This document shows, piece after piece, positions 51,856 through 60,227 of a DNA stretch of 64,000 nucleotides. The position numbers and the translations under genes are program-made. The notes under the pieces were generated by a model. It was given only the letters and a program-made list of their open reading frames with translations, was not told the DNA's origin and searched no databases. Each line of letters starts with the position of its first letter. The stretch's first letter is position 1. Source of the stretch: Mycolicibacterium austroafricanum. GTDB taxonomy: Bacteria; Actinomycetota; Actinomycetes; Mycobacteriales; Mycobacteriaceae. The stretch is taken from contig NZ_CACSIP010000023.1 in the NCBI RefSeq assembly GCF_902705885.1, positions 123,244-187,243 on the forward strand. Direction: 5' to 3'.

Positions 51856-52460
51856 ACCCCACGGAAGAGTCGTCCGCGGCATCCCCGGAACACCAGCCCG
51901 ACCCGACACCCCAGGAAGCAGCGACGGACGACGTCGTCTCCGACACCGACACCCGGCGCCCCACGCGGCTGGGGATCGGCTGGGGCGCGGGTATCTGTGC
52001 GGTGCTGGTGCTGCTCGCCGCCGCCGCGATAGCGGGTGGTTACTTCGCTCTGCGCGCCAACGACCGCGCCGAGGCGCTTGCGCGTTCGGACTCGGCGGCA
52101 CTGGAGGCCGCCAAGGACTGTGTGGCGGCCACCCAGGCGCCGGACACCGCGGCCATGACCGCCAGCCAGTCGAAGATCCTCGAGTGCTCGACCGGTGATT
52201 TCGGCGTCCAAGCCGGGCTCTTCAGCAGCGTGATCGCCGAGGCCTACGAAGCGGCCAACGCCACGGTCGCGGTGGATGAGCTGCGGGCGGCCGTGGAGCG
52301 TCACAACGACGACGGATCGATCAACGTGCTGGTCGCGGTGCGCGTGCGGATCTCCAACGCCGAAGCCGCCGACCAGCAGGTCGGATACCGGTTGCGCGCG
52401 ACGATGGCCTACGACGAGGGCCAGTACCGCATCGCCAAGCTGGATCAGGTCACCTCGTGA
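51825..52460 (+). CDS. Mce-associated membrane protein (Rv0175-like)
   Basis: A 211-residue protein: acidic disordered N-terminus (about 50 residues), one membrane helix (about 50-75), and an outside domain with an NTF2-like outline shared with the two genes at 53443 and 53970. Such Mas proteins follow mce operons and are thought to stabilise the complex. ATG 51825 lies within the end of mce1F (31-base overlap); its stop overlaps the next GTG. Confidence 0.9.
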   Translation: MEGDAGASRLNPTEESSAASPEHQPDPTPQEAATDDVVSDTDTRRPTRLGIGWGAGICAVLVLLAAAAIAGGYFALRANDRAEALARSDSAALEAAKDCVAATQAPDTAAMTASQSKILECSTGDFGVQAGLFSSVIAEAYEAANATVAVDELRAAVERHNDDGSINVLVAVRVRISNAEAADQQVGYRLRATMAYDEGQYRIAKLDQVTS

Positions 52461-53446
52461 CGGCCGTCGTCGACTGTGCTGTGCAGGCGCGCTCCGACAC
52501 ACCCGTGTCGGAGCTGGCGACGTGGCCGGCCCGAGCCGGTGCGCTCGCGGTGGACGTGCTGCCCGGCGCCGGCGTCGTCGCGACGATGGCCCTGTTGGCA
52601 CTGACCGCCCCCGCGGACAGCGGGCTGTGGTGGCTGTTCACCGGCGTCGGCGCGGTGACGTTGTTCGTGATGGCACTGAACCGACTGGTCCTGCCGCACG
52701 CCGTCGGCTGGACACTGGGCCGTGCGCTGTTCGGCATCGCCGTCGTCCGCAGCTCCGGTGAACCGCTCGGGGTGTGGCGGTTGACGGCCCGCGAGCTGGC
52801 GCATCTGCTGGACACGCTGGCGCTGTTCGTCGGGTGGTTGTGGCCGCTGTGGGACCGGCGCCGCCGGACGTTCGCCGACCTGCTGGCCAAGACCGAGGTG
52901 CACCGGGTGGCCGGTCCGCGGCGCAACATGCGTCAGCTGGTGGCGGGGGTGCTGATCGCGGCCGCGGTGCTGTGCACGGCCGGGGCAGCTCTGGGTTACG
53001 CCCTGCTCTACCGGCAGGAGCGCGCGGTGGACGCGGCACGAGTGCAGGTCGCCCAGCAGGGGCCCCGGATCGTGGAGCAGATGCTCAGTTACGGCGCCGA
53101 CACGCTGGCAGAGGACTTCGAGCGGGCGCGGACCCTGACCACCGACGACTATCGGCCGCAGCTGATGGCGCAGCAGCAGGTGGTGCAGGACGCCGCGCAG
53201 GCGGGTGAAGCGACCACAAACGAATACTGGACGGTCAACAGCGTGGTGCTGACCGATCCTCCCGCGACGCCGACGCAGGCGTCGATGCTGCTGGCGATGC
53301 AGGGGCAGCGAGGTGTCAACCCCAATGATCTCAAGTTCATCACCGCCACGGTGCGGGTGAACTTCGAGAAGTCCCCGGACGGGCAGTGGCGGGTGGACAA
53401 CCTGACCGTGCTGAAGCAACCCCAGATGAGTCAGGCCGGCCAGTGA
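52457..53446 (+). CDS. RDD-domain mce-associated membrane protein (Rv0176-like)
   Basis: A 329-residue protein with an N-terminal RDD domain (WPARAGALAVDVLPGAG; about four helices to residue 140; PLWDRRRRTFADLLAKTEV is the usual end), then a further helix (about 158-180) and an outside Mas-like domain. It therefore joins an RDD membrane unit to the fold seen in its neighbours. It starts and ends in GTGA overlaps. Confidence 0.9.
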   Translation: MTAVVDCAVQARSDTPVSELATWPARAGALAVDVLPGAGVVATMALLALTAPADSGLWWLFTGVGAVTLFVMALNRLVLPHAVGWTLGRALFGIAVVRSSGEPLGVWRLTARELAHLLDTLALFVGWLWPLWDRRRRTFADLLAKTEVHRVAGPRRNMRQLVAGVLIAAAVLCTAGAALGYALLYRQERAVDAARVQVAQQGPRIVEQMLSYGADTLAEDFERARTLTTDDYRPQLMAQQQVVQDAAQAGEATTNEYWTVNSVVLTDPPATPTQASMLLAMQGQRGVNPNDLKFITATVRVNFEKSPDGQWRVDNLTVLKQPQMSQAGQ

Positions 53447-54003
53447 GCCCGCGGCGCCGGTACGACGACTCCTACGACGGCTCCGTCGACTACTTCGTCG
53501 TCACCCCGAAACCGCCTCGCCGGTGGGGTCTTCCGCTGGTGGCCACGCTGGCGGCGCTGCTGGTGGTGGCGGCGATCACCGCCACCACCCTGATGCTGAT
53601 CCGGCACGAGGCAGACCGTCGGGCAGAGTTGCGAGACGCGGCAGCGCTCGGGTACGCGCGGGAGTTCATGACCATGTACATGACTCTTGACCCGTTCAAC
53701 GCCAACGCTTACGCCGACCGCGTGCTCGCGCAGGCCACCGGTGAGTTCGGACAGATGTTCAAGGAGCGGCAGAACGAGATCCTGGTCCAGGTGGCCCGTT
53801 CCGAGCCGTCCACCGCGACCGTGCTGGAAGCCGGCGTGCAACGGTGGAATGACGACGGTAGTGCCGAAGTGCTGCTCGCGACGAAGGTCACCTCGACCAC
53901 ACCGGACGGAAAGTCGACGATCGAGAGCGGAAGTCGCTGGGTCGCAACGGCTATCAAGGAAGGACAGCAGTGGAAGATCAGCAACCTGATTCAGGTGATC
54001 TGA
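53443..54003 (+). CDS. Mce-associated membrane protein (Rv0177-like)
   Basis: A 186-residue protein with a basic N-terminus (SPRRRYDDSYDG), one membrane helix (about 30-52) and an outside NTF2-like domain ending in GQQWKISNLIQV. GTG 53443 overlaps the previous stop. The next gene begins inside its last 34 bases. Confidence 0.9.
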   Translation: MSPRRRYDDSYDGSVDYFVVTPKPPRRWGLPLVATLAALLVVAAITATTLMLIRHEADRRAELRDAAALGYAREFMTMYMTLDPFNANAYADRVLAQATGEFGQMFKERQNEILVQVARSEPSTATVLEAGVQRWNDDGSAEVLLATKVTSTTPDGKSTIESGSRWVATAIKEGQQWKISNLIQVI

Positions 54004-54809
54004 CCACCGAAGACGGTGCCGTGCCCGACGCCGACAGCGCCGGGGAGGCCGCCGACGCCTCCGGGAAGCAGCCCGAGGGCTCGGCGAGAACCCCTGTCGG
54101 CAAGGCTGCCCGGACCCCCAAAGCTCCGACTGCGCAGCCGGATTCGGTGGAGACGGAGGATTCAGCGGATTCGGACACCGACGAAGCCGCGGACACCGAC
54201 GAAGCCGCGGACACCGGCGAAGCTGGGGACGTCAATGAGGCCGAAGCGGTCACGCTGGTCCCGCACCGGCCCGCAGGCAAGCGGCTGAAGATTGCAGCGG
54301 TCGCGGCGTCGGTGTTGTTCGTCGGGGCAGGCGGGTTCGCGGGAGCCATGGTGCAGCCCTACCTGACCGAGCGTGCGCTCGTGGAGACGAAACTCGACAT
54401 CGCCAGGACCGCGGCCAATGCGATCACCACACTGTGGACGTACACCCCCGAGGACATGGGCACGCTCGCCGACCGCGCGTCCCGGTACCTCGCTGGTGAT
54501 TTCGCCAACGACTATCGCACCTACATCGACGCCATCGTCGAGCCCAACAAACAGGCGCAGGTCACCAACACCACCGAGGTGATGGGGGCGGCGGTGGAAA
54601 GCGTCTCCTCGCCGGGTTCTGCGGGCGGGCCCCCCAGTGAGGCCACCGCGATCGTCTACACCAATTCGGTGGCCACCAGCCCGGTGACCAAGAACATCCC
54701 GTCGCTGCGGTACCTGTCCTACCGGCTGACGATGCAGCGCGACGGTGCTCAGTGGATGATCACCCGGATGTCGACGGTGACGTCGTTCGACCTGACACCG
54801 CAGCTGTGA
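53970..54809 (+). CDS. Mce-associated membrane protein (Rv0178-like)
   Basis: A 279-residue protein: a long acidic, disordered cytosolic arm (about 100 residues, with short DEAADT repeats), one membrane helix (about 110-130) and an outside domain (RTAANAITTLWTYTPEDMG, and QWMITRMSTVTSFDL at the end). It is the last gene of the mce1 operon. GTG 53970 overlaps the previous gene by 34 bases. Confidence 0.9.
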   Translation: MEDQQPDSGDLTTEDGAVPDADSAGEAADASGKQPEGSARTPVGKAARTPKAPTAQPDSVETEDSADSDTDEAADTDEAADTGEAGDVNEAEAVTLVPHRPAGKRLKIAAVAASVLFVGAGGFAGAMVQPYLTERALVETKLDIARTAANAITTLWTYTPEDMGTLADRASRYLAGDFANDYRTYIDAIVEPNKQAQVTNTTEVMGAAVESVSSPGSAGGPPSEATAIVYTNSVATSPVTKNIPSLRYLSYRLTMQRDGAQWMITRMSTVTSFDLTPQL

Positions 54810-54837
54810 TCGCCCCGGGAAGTCGAGAGTCGCTGTC

Positions 54838-55692
54838 CTAGAGGTTGTTTCGATAGGTGGTCGGGCTGACGCCGACCCGTTGCTTGAACGTCGTAGCGAA
54901 GTGGCTGGGGGTGGAGAAGCCGACACTGCAGCTGATCTCAGTGATGCTGGCCGCAGTCGCGAGTAGCAGCGTCTTGGCCCGCTGGATGCGCTGTTCGATC
55001 AGGTATTGGTGCGGGGTCGTTCCGAAGGCCGCCGAGAAGGCGGGCAGAAAGCCGCGGGCTGTCATCCCCACCGTGGCGGCCAGTTCGTCGAGGTCGATGC
55101 GGCTGTCCAGTTCCGAATGCAGGTAGTCGATCACGATCTGTTGCGCTCGCCGATCGAGCTCCCGCCCGGCGATCCCGGCCGGTGAGCGCCGGGGATTTGT
55201 TGCGTAGTAGTCGGCGATGTGCAACTGAATGGTCTCGGCGAGCGACTGCCGAAGCAAGGTCGCCGGGGCGCCGTCCTGGGGGATCTGACCGGCGAGGCGT
55301 TCCACCAGGCGGTGCAACAGGGTGTCCTGATGTCCGACCCGCGGAGCCAACCCGCGATCACCCAAAACCGAGGTGGGCATGACGATCTCGCAGAAACCGA
55401 CCATGGCGCCCTGGGCCAGCGCCGCGTAGCGATGTTCTGCGGGAATGACCCACACATCGCCGACGCGGGGTAGGCACTGGCCCGACGGCCCACTTTCGAA
55501 ATCGATGTCCATCGACTTGAGATGACCCCGCCGGTGAATCACGAACAGGTGGTGCGGCTCCTGGAAGCACCAGTCGGTGGGGGCGGTGACCCTTTCAGCG
55601 ACGAATCGGAAATCCAGGCCCTGGAGTTGCATGCCGCGCGCGGCCACCACCGAGCGTTCGCTGAGGGGGCGTTGTCCGTCCCACACCGCCAT
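54838..55692 (-). CDS. AraC-family regulator
   Basis: A 284-residue AraC regulator: an N-terminal sensing domain (AraC-binding-like 14 type; WVIPAEHRYAAL) and two C-terminal helix-turn-helices (IDLDELAATVGMTARGFLPAF, and SITEISCSVGFSTPSHFATTFKQ). It is divergent from an SDR gene (107-base gap), which it probably controls. It converges on the mce1 operon end and does not belong to it. Confidence 0.9.
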   Translation of the reverse strand: MAVWDGQRPLSERSVVAARGMQLQGLDFRFVAERVTAPTDWCFQEPHHLFVIHRRGHLKSMDIDFESGPSGQCLPRVGDVWVIPAEHRYAALAQGAMVGFCEIVMPTSVLGDRGLAPRVGHQDTLLHRLVERLAGQIPQDGAPATLLRQSLAETIQLHIADYYATNPRRSPAGIAGRELDRRAQQIVIDYLHSELDSRIDLDELAATVGMTARGFLPAFSAAFGTTPHQYLIEQRIQRAKTLLLATAASITEISCSVGFSTPSHFATTFKQRVGVSPTTYRNNL

Positions 55693-55799
55693 ATAGCCAT
55701 CCCTCCTCGCGTGGCTTTTCGACAGTGGTCCAGTTTTTCGAAGGTCCCTGATTATCGCCTCAAGATATCGTCCGGCCGCAAATCGAGGGAAGAGAGACG

Positions 55800-56573
55800 A
55801 TGACCGAGAACACCATCACCAGCAAAAATGTCCTGATTGCCGGCGGGGCCAAGAATCTGGGCGGACTGATCTCACGCGATCTGGCCGAACAGGGCGCCCG
55901 CGCCATCGCGGTGCATTACAACAGCGAATCCACCCGTCAGGCAGCTGAGGAAACGGCGTCGGCCATCGAGCAGGCCGGCGCGACCGCCCACCTGCTGCAG
56001 GCCGACCTCACCACCGCCGCGGCAGTGCGCAAACTGTTCGCAGATGCCAAGACCGCAATGGGGTCGATCGACATCGCGATCAACACCACCGGCATGGTGA
56101 TCAAGAAGCCCTTGTCGGAGATCACCGAAGAGGACTACGACACGATCTTCGCGATCAACTCCAAGACGGCATTGTTCTTCATCCAACAGTCGGGTGAACA
56201 CCTGGCCGATCGCGGGAAGCTGCTCACCGTAGTGACCTCGTTGCTCTCCGCCTACACCGGCCTGTACTCGATCTATGCCGGGTCAAAAGCACCCGTCGAG
56301 CACTTCACCCGTGCGGCGTCGAAAGAGTATGGAGAACGGGGGATCTCGGTCACCGCGGTGGCGCCGGGGCCCATGGAGACGCCGTTCTTCTACGGTCAGG
56401 AAACCAAGGAATCCGCTGAGTACAACCAGAATGCCGCCGATCTGTCGAAGTTCACCGAAACCGGCCTGACCGACCCGCGGGACATCGTGTCCCTGGTGCG
56501 GTTCCTGGTCGGTGAGGGCTGGTGGATCACCGGACAAACCATCCTCGCCAACGGCGGTTACACCACGCGGTGA
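55800..56573 (+). CDS. Short-chain dehydrogenase/reductase
   Basis: A 257-residue SDR. The cofactor motif is GGAKNLGG rather than the usual TGxxxGxG, as in one FabG-like subgroup; NTTG replaces NNAG. Catalytic Ser is in VTSLLSA and Y-x3-K in YAGSK. GGGAAGAGAG lies before ATG 55800. It is divergent from the AraC regulator, its likely controller. The substrate is unknown. Confidence 0.87.
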   Translation: MTENTITSKNVLIAGGAKNLGGLISRDLAEQGARAIAVHYNSESTRQAAEETASAIEQAGATAHLLQADLTTAAAVRKLFADAKTAMGSIDIAINTTGMVIKKPLSEITEEDYDTIFAINSKTALFFIQQSGEHLADRGKLLTVVTSLLSAYTGLYSIYAGSKAPVEHFTRAASKEYGERGISVTAVAPGPMETPFFYGQETKESAEYNQNAADLSKFTETGLTDPRDIVSLVRFLVGEGWWITGQTILANGGYTTR

Positions 56574-56665
56574 TGGTGAGCATCCACAACGGCAGAGCGA
56601 CAGTGGGCAAGCGGGCGCCGGGTGATGGCAACGCCGCTCCCAACTCACCCAAGGAGATGATCTAG

Positions 56666-57058
56666 ATGAGCAAACGGATTGCGCTGGTCCTCGCTGCTGC
56701 CATGTGCATGGTGGTCCCAGCGTGCAACCAGCCGACCGCCCCCAGTCCAACCCCGACGGTCATCGTCACCGACACCACCGTGCCGCCGGCTCCAGCGCCG
56801 TCCTCTGCCGTGCCCAGCACCGTGCCGCCGGCAGCCGACGGTTCGACAGGCAATGACGTTTCACCGGAATACTGCGCAACAAATCAAGATCCAGCCTGCC
56901 CGGTCGGCTCCTTTGTCGGACCCGATGCTATTCCCAATCCCAACGGTGACGGGTCATTTGTGCCCTGTGAGGGAACGATCTGCACCAACCCCAACTACGG
57001 TGCGAATACCGACACACCCGAGACGGGCGAGCCCGATCCGAGTGACGAGACATCGTGA
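56666..57058 (+). CDS. Small putative lipoprotein
   Basis: A 130-residue protein with a signal peptide ending in a lipobox (VVPAC, Cys20), a Pro/Thr/Ser-rich stretch (about 25-60) and a cysteine-containing end (four Cys after residue 70). It has an AAGGAG site (56650-56655). It is probably surface-anchored. I recognise no family. Confidence 0.75.
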   Translation: MSKRIALVLAAAMCMVVPACNQPTAPSPTPTVIVTDTTVPPAPAPSSAVPSTVPPAADGSTGNDVSPEYCATNQDPACPVGSFVGPDAIPNPNGDGSFVPCEGTICTNPNYGANTDTPETGEPDPSDETS

Positions 57059-57113
57059 CCACCATCAGCCGGACGGCCGCCTCGGCCGGGTGGTCGATGC
57101 TCGCGCCGAATCG

Positions 57114-57443
57114 ATGACCCCGGCGCTGGCCCCGCAGGTCCGCGCCCTGATCGACGCTGCCAACCTTGGTGATACCGAGGCGTTCCTCGCAGCGTTCGCT
57201 CCGTACCGAGGGATCGTCGACGATTGGGGACGCAAGTTCCATGGATCCGATGAGATTCAACGCTGGAGCGACGCTGAGTTCATCGGGAAAGGCGTGTCGC
57301 TGAAGGTGGTTCATTTCTACTGCACCGATGACGCCGAGGTCGTCGTCATCACTGAGGTCGGTGGTGACGGCTTCAACGGACCCAGCACTTTCACATTCCG
57401 CCTCGCCGCGAACAAAGTCAGCGAGATGCGTATTACCGCCTGA
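57114..57443 (+). CDS. NTF2-like (SnoaL-type) protein
   Basis: A 109-residue protein with the nuclear-transport-factor-2 fold outline: N-terminal helices (VRALIDAANLGDTEAFLAAF), then FHGSDEIQRWSD and strands to the end. Some members are small isomerases or cyclases, others bind ligands. ATG 57114 was chosen; GTG 57090 is possible. It follows the lipoprotein gene by 55 bases. Confidence 0.7.
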   Translation: MTPALAPQVRALIDAANLGDTEAFLAAFAPYRGIVDDWGRKFHGSDEIQRWSDAEFIGKGVSLKVVHFYCTDDAEVVVITEVGGDGFNGPSTFTFRLAANKVSEMRITA

Positions 57444-57545
57444 GGGGTGCGGTGCAGCGCAACTGTTTCCCTGAGGCGTATCGGCCACAAGCCGAGCGGT
57501 GCCGACGCTGAGTCCGTCGGAGTCGTGGTCCGTAGTGTCGACCAC

Positions 57546-58313
57546 GTGGATTTCGTCAAGCACAATGCGGCGGCACCGCTCGGCTTCTTCGCCTGTGAAG
57601 CCGCGGGTCTGCAGTGGCTCTCCGCCGCTGCCGACGGCGTGCCGTGCGCGCGGGTGCTGCGCGTCGACGAACGCTCCCTGACGCTGGAGCGGCTGGCGGC
57701 CGCCGGCCCAGAGCGATCGTCGGCGCACGAGTTCGGCGCGCAGTTGGCCCGCACCCACGACGCCGGCGCCGCCGGCTTCGGCGCACCGCCCGCGGGCTGG
57801 TCGGGGCCGGGATTCTTCGGACCCTTGCAGCAGCCGCTACCGATGGCCTACAGCTGTGAGGACTCCTGGGGAGCGTTCTATGCGGCGCACCGGTTGACGC
57901 CGATGGCCGAACGCGCGGCGCCGCTGCTGGACACTGCCACCGTCGCCGCCGTCGCCGCCGTCGTCGACCGCTGTGCCGCAGGTGTTTTCGACGACGACGA
58001 CCCGCCGTGTCGGCTCCACGGGGATCTGTGGAGCGGCAACGTGATGTGGACCCCGCGCGGAGTGGTGCTGATCGATCCGGCCGCGCACGGTGGGCACCGT
58101 GAGACCGACCTGGCCATGCTGGCATTGTTCGGGTGCCCGCATCTGGAGGCGGTGCTCGACGGGTATCAGTCGCAGCGCCCGTTGCGCGCCGGTTGGCGCG
58201 ACCGCATCGGGCTGCACCAGCTCTATCCGTTGCTTGCGCACGTCGCGCTGTTCGGCGCGGGTTACGCCGCGCAGACGCGGGCCGCCGCCGAATCCGCCCT
58301 GCGAGCGACCTGA
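57546..58313 (+). CDS. Fructosamine-kinase-family protein
   Basis: A 255-residue kinase-like protein of the fructosamine kinase/aminoglycoside phosphotransferase fold. The catalytic loop is LHGDLWSGNVMW and the metal-binding Asp is in LIDPAAHGGHRETDLAM. Family members phosphorylate sugars attached to amines, repairing glycated proteins. GTG 57546 (VDFVKHN...) was chosen because conserved sequence starts there; the frame is open to 57447. A 61-base palindrome follows the stop. Confidence 0.83.
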   Translation: MDFVKHNAAAPLGFFACEAAGLQWLSAAADGVPCARVLRVDERSLTLERLAAAGPERSSAHEFGAQLARTHDAGAAGFGAPPAGWSGPGFFGPLQQPLPMAYSCEDSWGAFYAAHRLTPMAERAAPLLDTATVAAVAAVVDRCAAGVFDDDDPPCRLHGDLWSGNVMWTPRGVVLIDPAAHGGHRETDLAMLALFGCPHLEAVLDGYQSQRPLRAGWRDRIGLHQLYPLLAHVALFGAGYAAQTRAAAESALRAT

Positions 58314-58320
58314 ACCCCCC

Positions 58321-58381
58321 GCCGGAACGGTATTCCAGCAGGGCTTTTGGCGGGATTCGCGTGCTGGAATACCGTTCCGGC
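58321..58381. repeat. 61-base palindromic repeat, copy 2
   Basis: GCCGGAACGGTATTCCAGCA pairs perfectly (20 bases) with 58362-58381. It matches copy 1 at 18341-18401 in arms and total length. It lies between convergent genes. Confidence 0.85.
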
Positions 58382-58392
58382 GGGGTGGGGTG

Positions 58393-59484
58393 TCAGTTGA
58401 AGCCGAGCCAGGCGGGCTGCGCGCGTTCGCGCGAATCGCACAGCACCGCCATGGTGTCGCACGAGCCGCGGGGCGCGCCGGCGCCGGCCCACATGCCGCC
58501 GGTGTCGCGCCGCAGCACGATCGCCGAGGATCCGCCGCCGTCGAGCAGCACGGCCGTGTCGCTGCCCACCCCGCGGAACAGATCCTGGATCTGGTCGGGG
58601 GTGTAGCTGCCTCCCTGGAACACGTACATCTCGTCGCGGTCCCGGGCGTAGGCGATCGCGGTACGCGCCGCGCTCGGCCCCGGGTCGTTGAGCTGGCCGG
58701 TGTCCCCGGGTGCCAGCAGGCCCAGACCGGCGACGGCGACGAACCGCGTGCCCTTGTCGAGCAGATCGGTGATGACCGGGGTGGCGGCGTCGTAGTCGTC
58801 GGTACTGCGCGGCGACACCACGAACGGCGCCCCCGCGACCGGCATGATCATCGTCGACAGCGCCGTCCAGGTCTCGTTACCACCCGACAAGCCCTGCTTT
58901 CCGGCATAGGCGAGGGTGCCGGTCACCGCGGTGTTGGTGCGCCCCAGGCCCCGGGTGTTGTCGACGTAGGCACCCAGCGGTGAACTGCATCCGGTCGTCT
59001 TCCACGACCCGCCCTGCTGGCCGCGCACGTCGAAGAAGTTGGCGTTGATCGCGATCGTCGGCTGTCCGAGCGCCTGCCACGCCTGCAGCGGCGGGTAGAT
59101 CTCCGAGGCCTGCCAGAGGCCCTCGGCGGTGCGTGCGCGGGGATCGCGTTCGCAGCGGGCCTGGTAGCCAGTGTGGGAATCGGTGAGCAGTCGCGGGGCG
59201 AGCCGCTGCGACGCGGCCTTGATGATCATCAGCCGGCCGCCGTTGTTCATCTCGTACCAGTTGCCGGCGGCGTTGAGCATCGGTGCGGGGTGTCCGCTGC
59301 CGAAGTTGTAGACGAGGTAGGAGCCGCGGGTGTTGGCGATCGCGCCCGCAAGCAACTCACGCGCCCCGGCGGCTGCGGCGACCGGCGCGCTCCCCGCGGC
59401 CGCGAGCGCGACCGCGACCAGCATCGCGGCGACGGTCCTGGCGCCTGCGGTGAAGGGCCGTGAGTTTGCGACGGGAGTCCTCAC
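58393..59484 (-). CDS. Secreted phosphodiester glycosidase-like (NAGPA domain) protein
   Basis: A 363-residue exported protein: signal peptide (hydrophobic AAMLVAVALAAAGSAPVAAAA) and a domain of the DUF2233/NAGPA family, recognised by AINANFFDVRG and LLDGGGSSAIVLRR. The eukaryotic relative removes GlcNAc from phosphodiesters; bacterial members probably act on wall polysaccharides. It starts at GTG 59484 and has a good promoter match upstream. Confidence 0.83.
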   Translation of the reverse strand: MRTPVANSRPFTAGARTVAAMLVAVALAAAGSAPVAAAAGARELLAGAIANTRGSYLVYNFGSGHPAPMLNAAGNWYEMNNGGRLMIIKAASQRLAPRLLTDSHTGYQARCERDPRARTAEGLWQASEIYPPLQAWQALGQPTIAINANFFDVRGQQGGSWKTTGCSSPLGAYVDNTRGLGRTNTAVTGTLAYAGKQGLSGGNETWTALSTMIMPVAGAPFVVSPRSTDDYDAATPVITDLLDKGTRFVAVAGLGLLAPGDTGQLNDPGPSAARTAIAYARDRDEMYVFQGGSYTPDQIQDLFRGVGSDTAVLLDGGGSSAIVLRRDTGGMWAGAGAPRGSCDTMAVLCDSRERAQPAWLGFN

Positions 59485-59531
59485 CAGCGGCTCCTATCGG
59501 CAGATGAGTGACAGACAGATCGAGCAAGTCA

Positions 59532-59559
59532 ACAATAATCCCAGTAGACACACTGTCAA
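59532..59559 (-). promoter_or_regulatory. Sigma-A-like promoter for the 58393-59484 gene
   Basis: On the minus strand TTGACA (59559-59554) is followed after 16 bases by TATTGT (59537-59532), about 48 bases before the start codon. A perfect -35 with a four-of-six -10. Confidence 0.45.
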
Positions 59560-59677
59560 CTTTGGTCACAGCGGCATCACGGACCGGTCGCGACGGGGTC
59601 GCTACGTCGTTTGCTGGAACCGGCGAACGTCACAATTGACCACGGGTCGGCCTGCGCCGAATGGGTAACCCGTAGGC

Positions 59678-60121
59678 ATGCCTTCTGTGACGCGAAAGTT
59701 CACCGTCAGCCCGCCGCCGGGAGTCGTGATCGACTATCTGAAGGACTTCGGCAACTCCGAGCAGTGGGATGCCGGCACCAAGAGCTGTGAGCGTGTCGGC
59801 ACCGGACCCGTTGCCGAGGGGGCCTACTGGCACAACGTGTCGAAGATGCTCGGCGTCACCGCGGAGTTGACATACAAACTCGCCGAGCTCACCGACCACA
59901 AGGTGGTCTTCGTCGGCGAGAACAAGTCGTCGAGCTCGGTCGACGCCATCACCGTCGAAGCCGCCGGGGCAGGCTCGGCGATCACCTACGACGCCGAACT
60001 GGAAATGTACGGCGCGGCCAAGCTACTCAGCCCGGTGATGAAGCGGGCGTTCGTGAAACGTGCCGGGGACACCGAGAAGAAGATGACGACCGTGCTCAAC
60101 CAGCTGACGGAATCGGCCTGA
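59678..60121 (+). CDS. SRPBCC-family protein
   Basis: A 147-residue START/SRPBCC-fold protein. N-terminal TRKFTVSPPPGVVIDYLKDF and SEQWDAGTKSCERVG are typical of the mycobacterial ligand-binding group, and a long C-terminal helix is present. It is divergent from the secreted glycosidase gene. It is distinct from the TB18.5-like protein. The ligand is unknown. Confidence 0.85.
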   Translation: MPSVTRKFTVSPPPGVVIDYLKDFGNSEQWDAGTKSCERVGTGPVAEGAYWHNVSKMLGVTAELTYKLAELTDHKVVFVGENKSSSSVDAITVEAAGAGSAITYDAELEMYGAAKLLSPVMKRAFVKRAGDTEKKMTTVLNQLTESA

Positions 60122-60149
60122 TCGGGCGGCCGCAGGGGTCCCGCTTCGG

Positions 60150-60202
60150 ACATCCACCTTTTGCAGGAAAAGTGCGAGTGATCGTGTGCAAAACGTGGAT
60201 GT
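60150..60202. repeat. 53-base palindromic repeat family, copy 3
   Basis: ACATCCACCTTTTGCA pairs with the right end at 15 of 16 positions. The centre AAGTGCGAGTGA matches AAGCGCGAGTAA of the copy at 33421. It lies between convergent genes. Confidence 0.85.
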
Positions 60203-60227
60203 GTCGGTTCGACGCCCGACGATGTGC

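Noticed and set aside
54160..54240. Short DEAADT-like repeats in the last mce-associated gene as a tandem-repeat locus
   Set aside because: Only two or three imperfect units in a generally acidic, low-complexity arm; simple composition explains it.
28891..60202. Possible CRISPR array from the recurring palindromes
   Set aside because: The copies are kilobases apart in separate gaps, with no regular spacers and no cas genes.
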